Assembly (NCBI GenBank): GCA_900074885.1
Contig: FJUW01000016.1
Coordinates: forward strand, 1,124,505 to 1,171,154
Direction: 5' to 3'
From: Rhynchosporium graminicola
Lineage: Eukaryota; Ascomycota; Leotiomycetes; Helotiales; Ploettnerulaceae
Length of the DNA: 46,650 nucleotides
Part shown: piece by piece, positions 46,561-46,650 of the stretch
Numbering within the stretch: the first letter of the stretch is position 1
Layout: every line of letters begins with the position of its first letter
Notes under the pieces: generated by a model
Told to the model about the DNA's origin: nothing
Seen by the model: the letters and a program-made list of their open reading frames with translations, nothing else
Database searches by the model: none
Made by a program: the position numbers and the translations under genes

Positions 46561-46650
46561 ATTGAAGGTCTGATTTGTATGAGTGTTTTGGTGCTATTCC
46601 GAGGTTGTTTGGAATAGTAGTTGTGGAGTTATTCTTAAGTGTTGTGTGGT
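46561..46650 (-). other. 5' leader of the Copia element
   Basis: The 90 bases upstream of the ATG at 46560 do not match the candidate LTR at 40952-41190, so they are internal leader. The primer-binding site and 5' LTR should follow just right of the window. Confidence 0.5.

Overview
The window looks like a chromosome segment from a filamentous ascomycete (Pezizomycotina); the exact class cannot be read from it. The reasons are short introns of about 45-60 bp with GTAAGT-type donors and CTNAY branch points, a fungal-type bZIP regulator, a Zn2Cys6 regulator, an Aah1-type adenine deaminase, Ty3/Gypsy, Ty1/Copia and pogo/Fot1-type transposons, and a block mutated in the style of repeat-induced point mutation (RIP).

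Layout. 1-5545 is a RIP-saturated block, almost devoid of CA and TG, with three transposons nested in one another. A pogo-like transposase (minus strand) is cut by a Gypsy element (minus strand). The gag of that Gypsy element is cut by a second, plus-strand Gypsy element of the same family. The plus-strand element keeps its integrase tail, chromodomain, polypurine tract and 3' LTR, and it carries a decayed antisense reading frame of about 340 codons. 5753-7480 is an amidase whose last intron contains an in-frame stop. 8043-10795 is a degenerate tandem repeat array of about 15 units, with a fold-back element inserted in it. 12672-14444 (minus) is a MeaB-like bZIP gene flanked on both sides by clusters of microsatellites. 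15750-24300 is gene-poor but not RIP-mutated. 24322-24650 (minus) is a candidate small secreted cysteine-containing protein. 25502-25952 (minus) is a possible unrecognised spliced gene. 26507-29066 (minus) is a Zn2Cys6 transcription factor. 29964-31119 (minus) is a doubtful hypothetical gene. 34760-36150 is an HNH-nuclease pseudogene. 36667-37734 is adenine deaminase. 39477-40403 is an isochorismatase-family hydrolase. 40952-46560 (minus) is a Copia element with an intact 1733-codon Gag-Pol and one candidate LTR; its other LTR lies beyond the right edge.

How the parts fit together. The amidase and adenine deaminase both release ammonia, and MeaB-type bZIPs act in nitrogen regulation in other fungi. 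They are not clustered like an operon or a biosynthetic cluster, so any shared control is only a suggestion. The two ends of the window contrast sharply: dead RIP-mutated transposons on the left, an unmutated Copia copy on the right. The HNH/AAH1 neighbourhood shows recent rearrangement: about 62 bp of AAH1 coding sequence is duplicated upstream of the broken HNH gene.

Limits. All similarity statements come from reading the sequence and from memory of the families. Gene models were made by hand from splice signals without transcript data.
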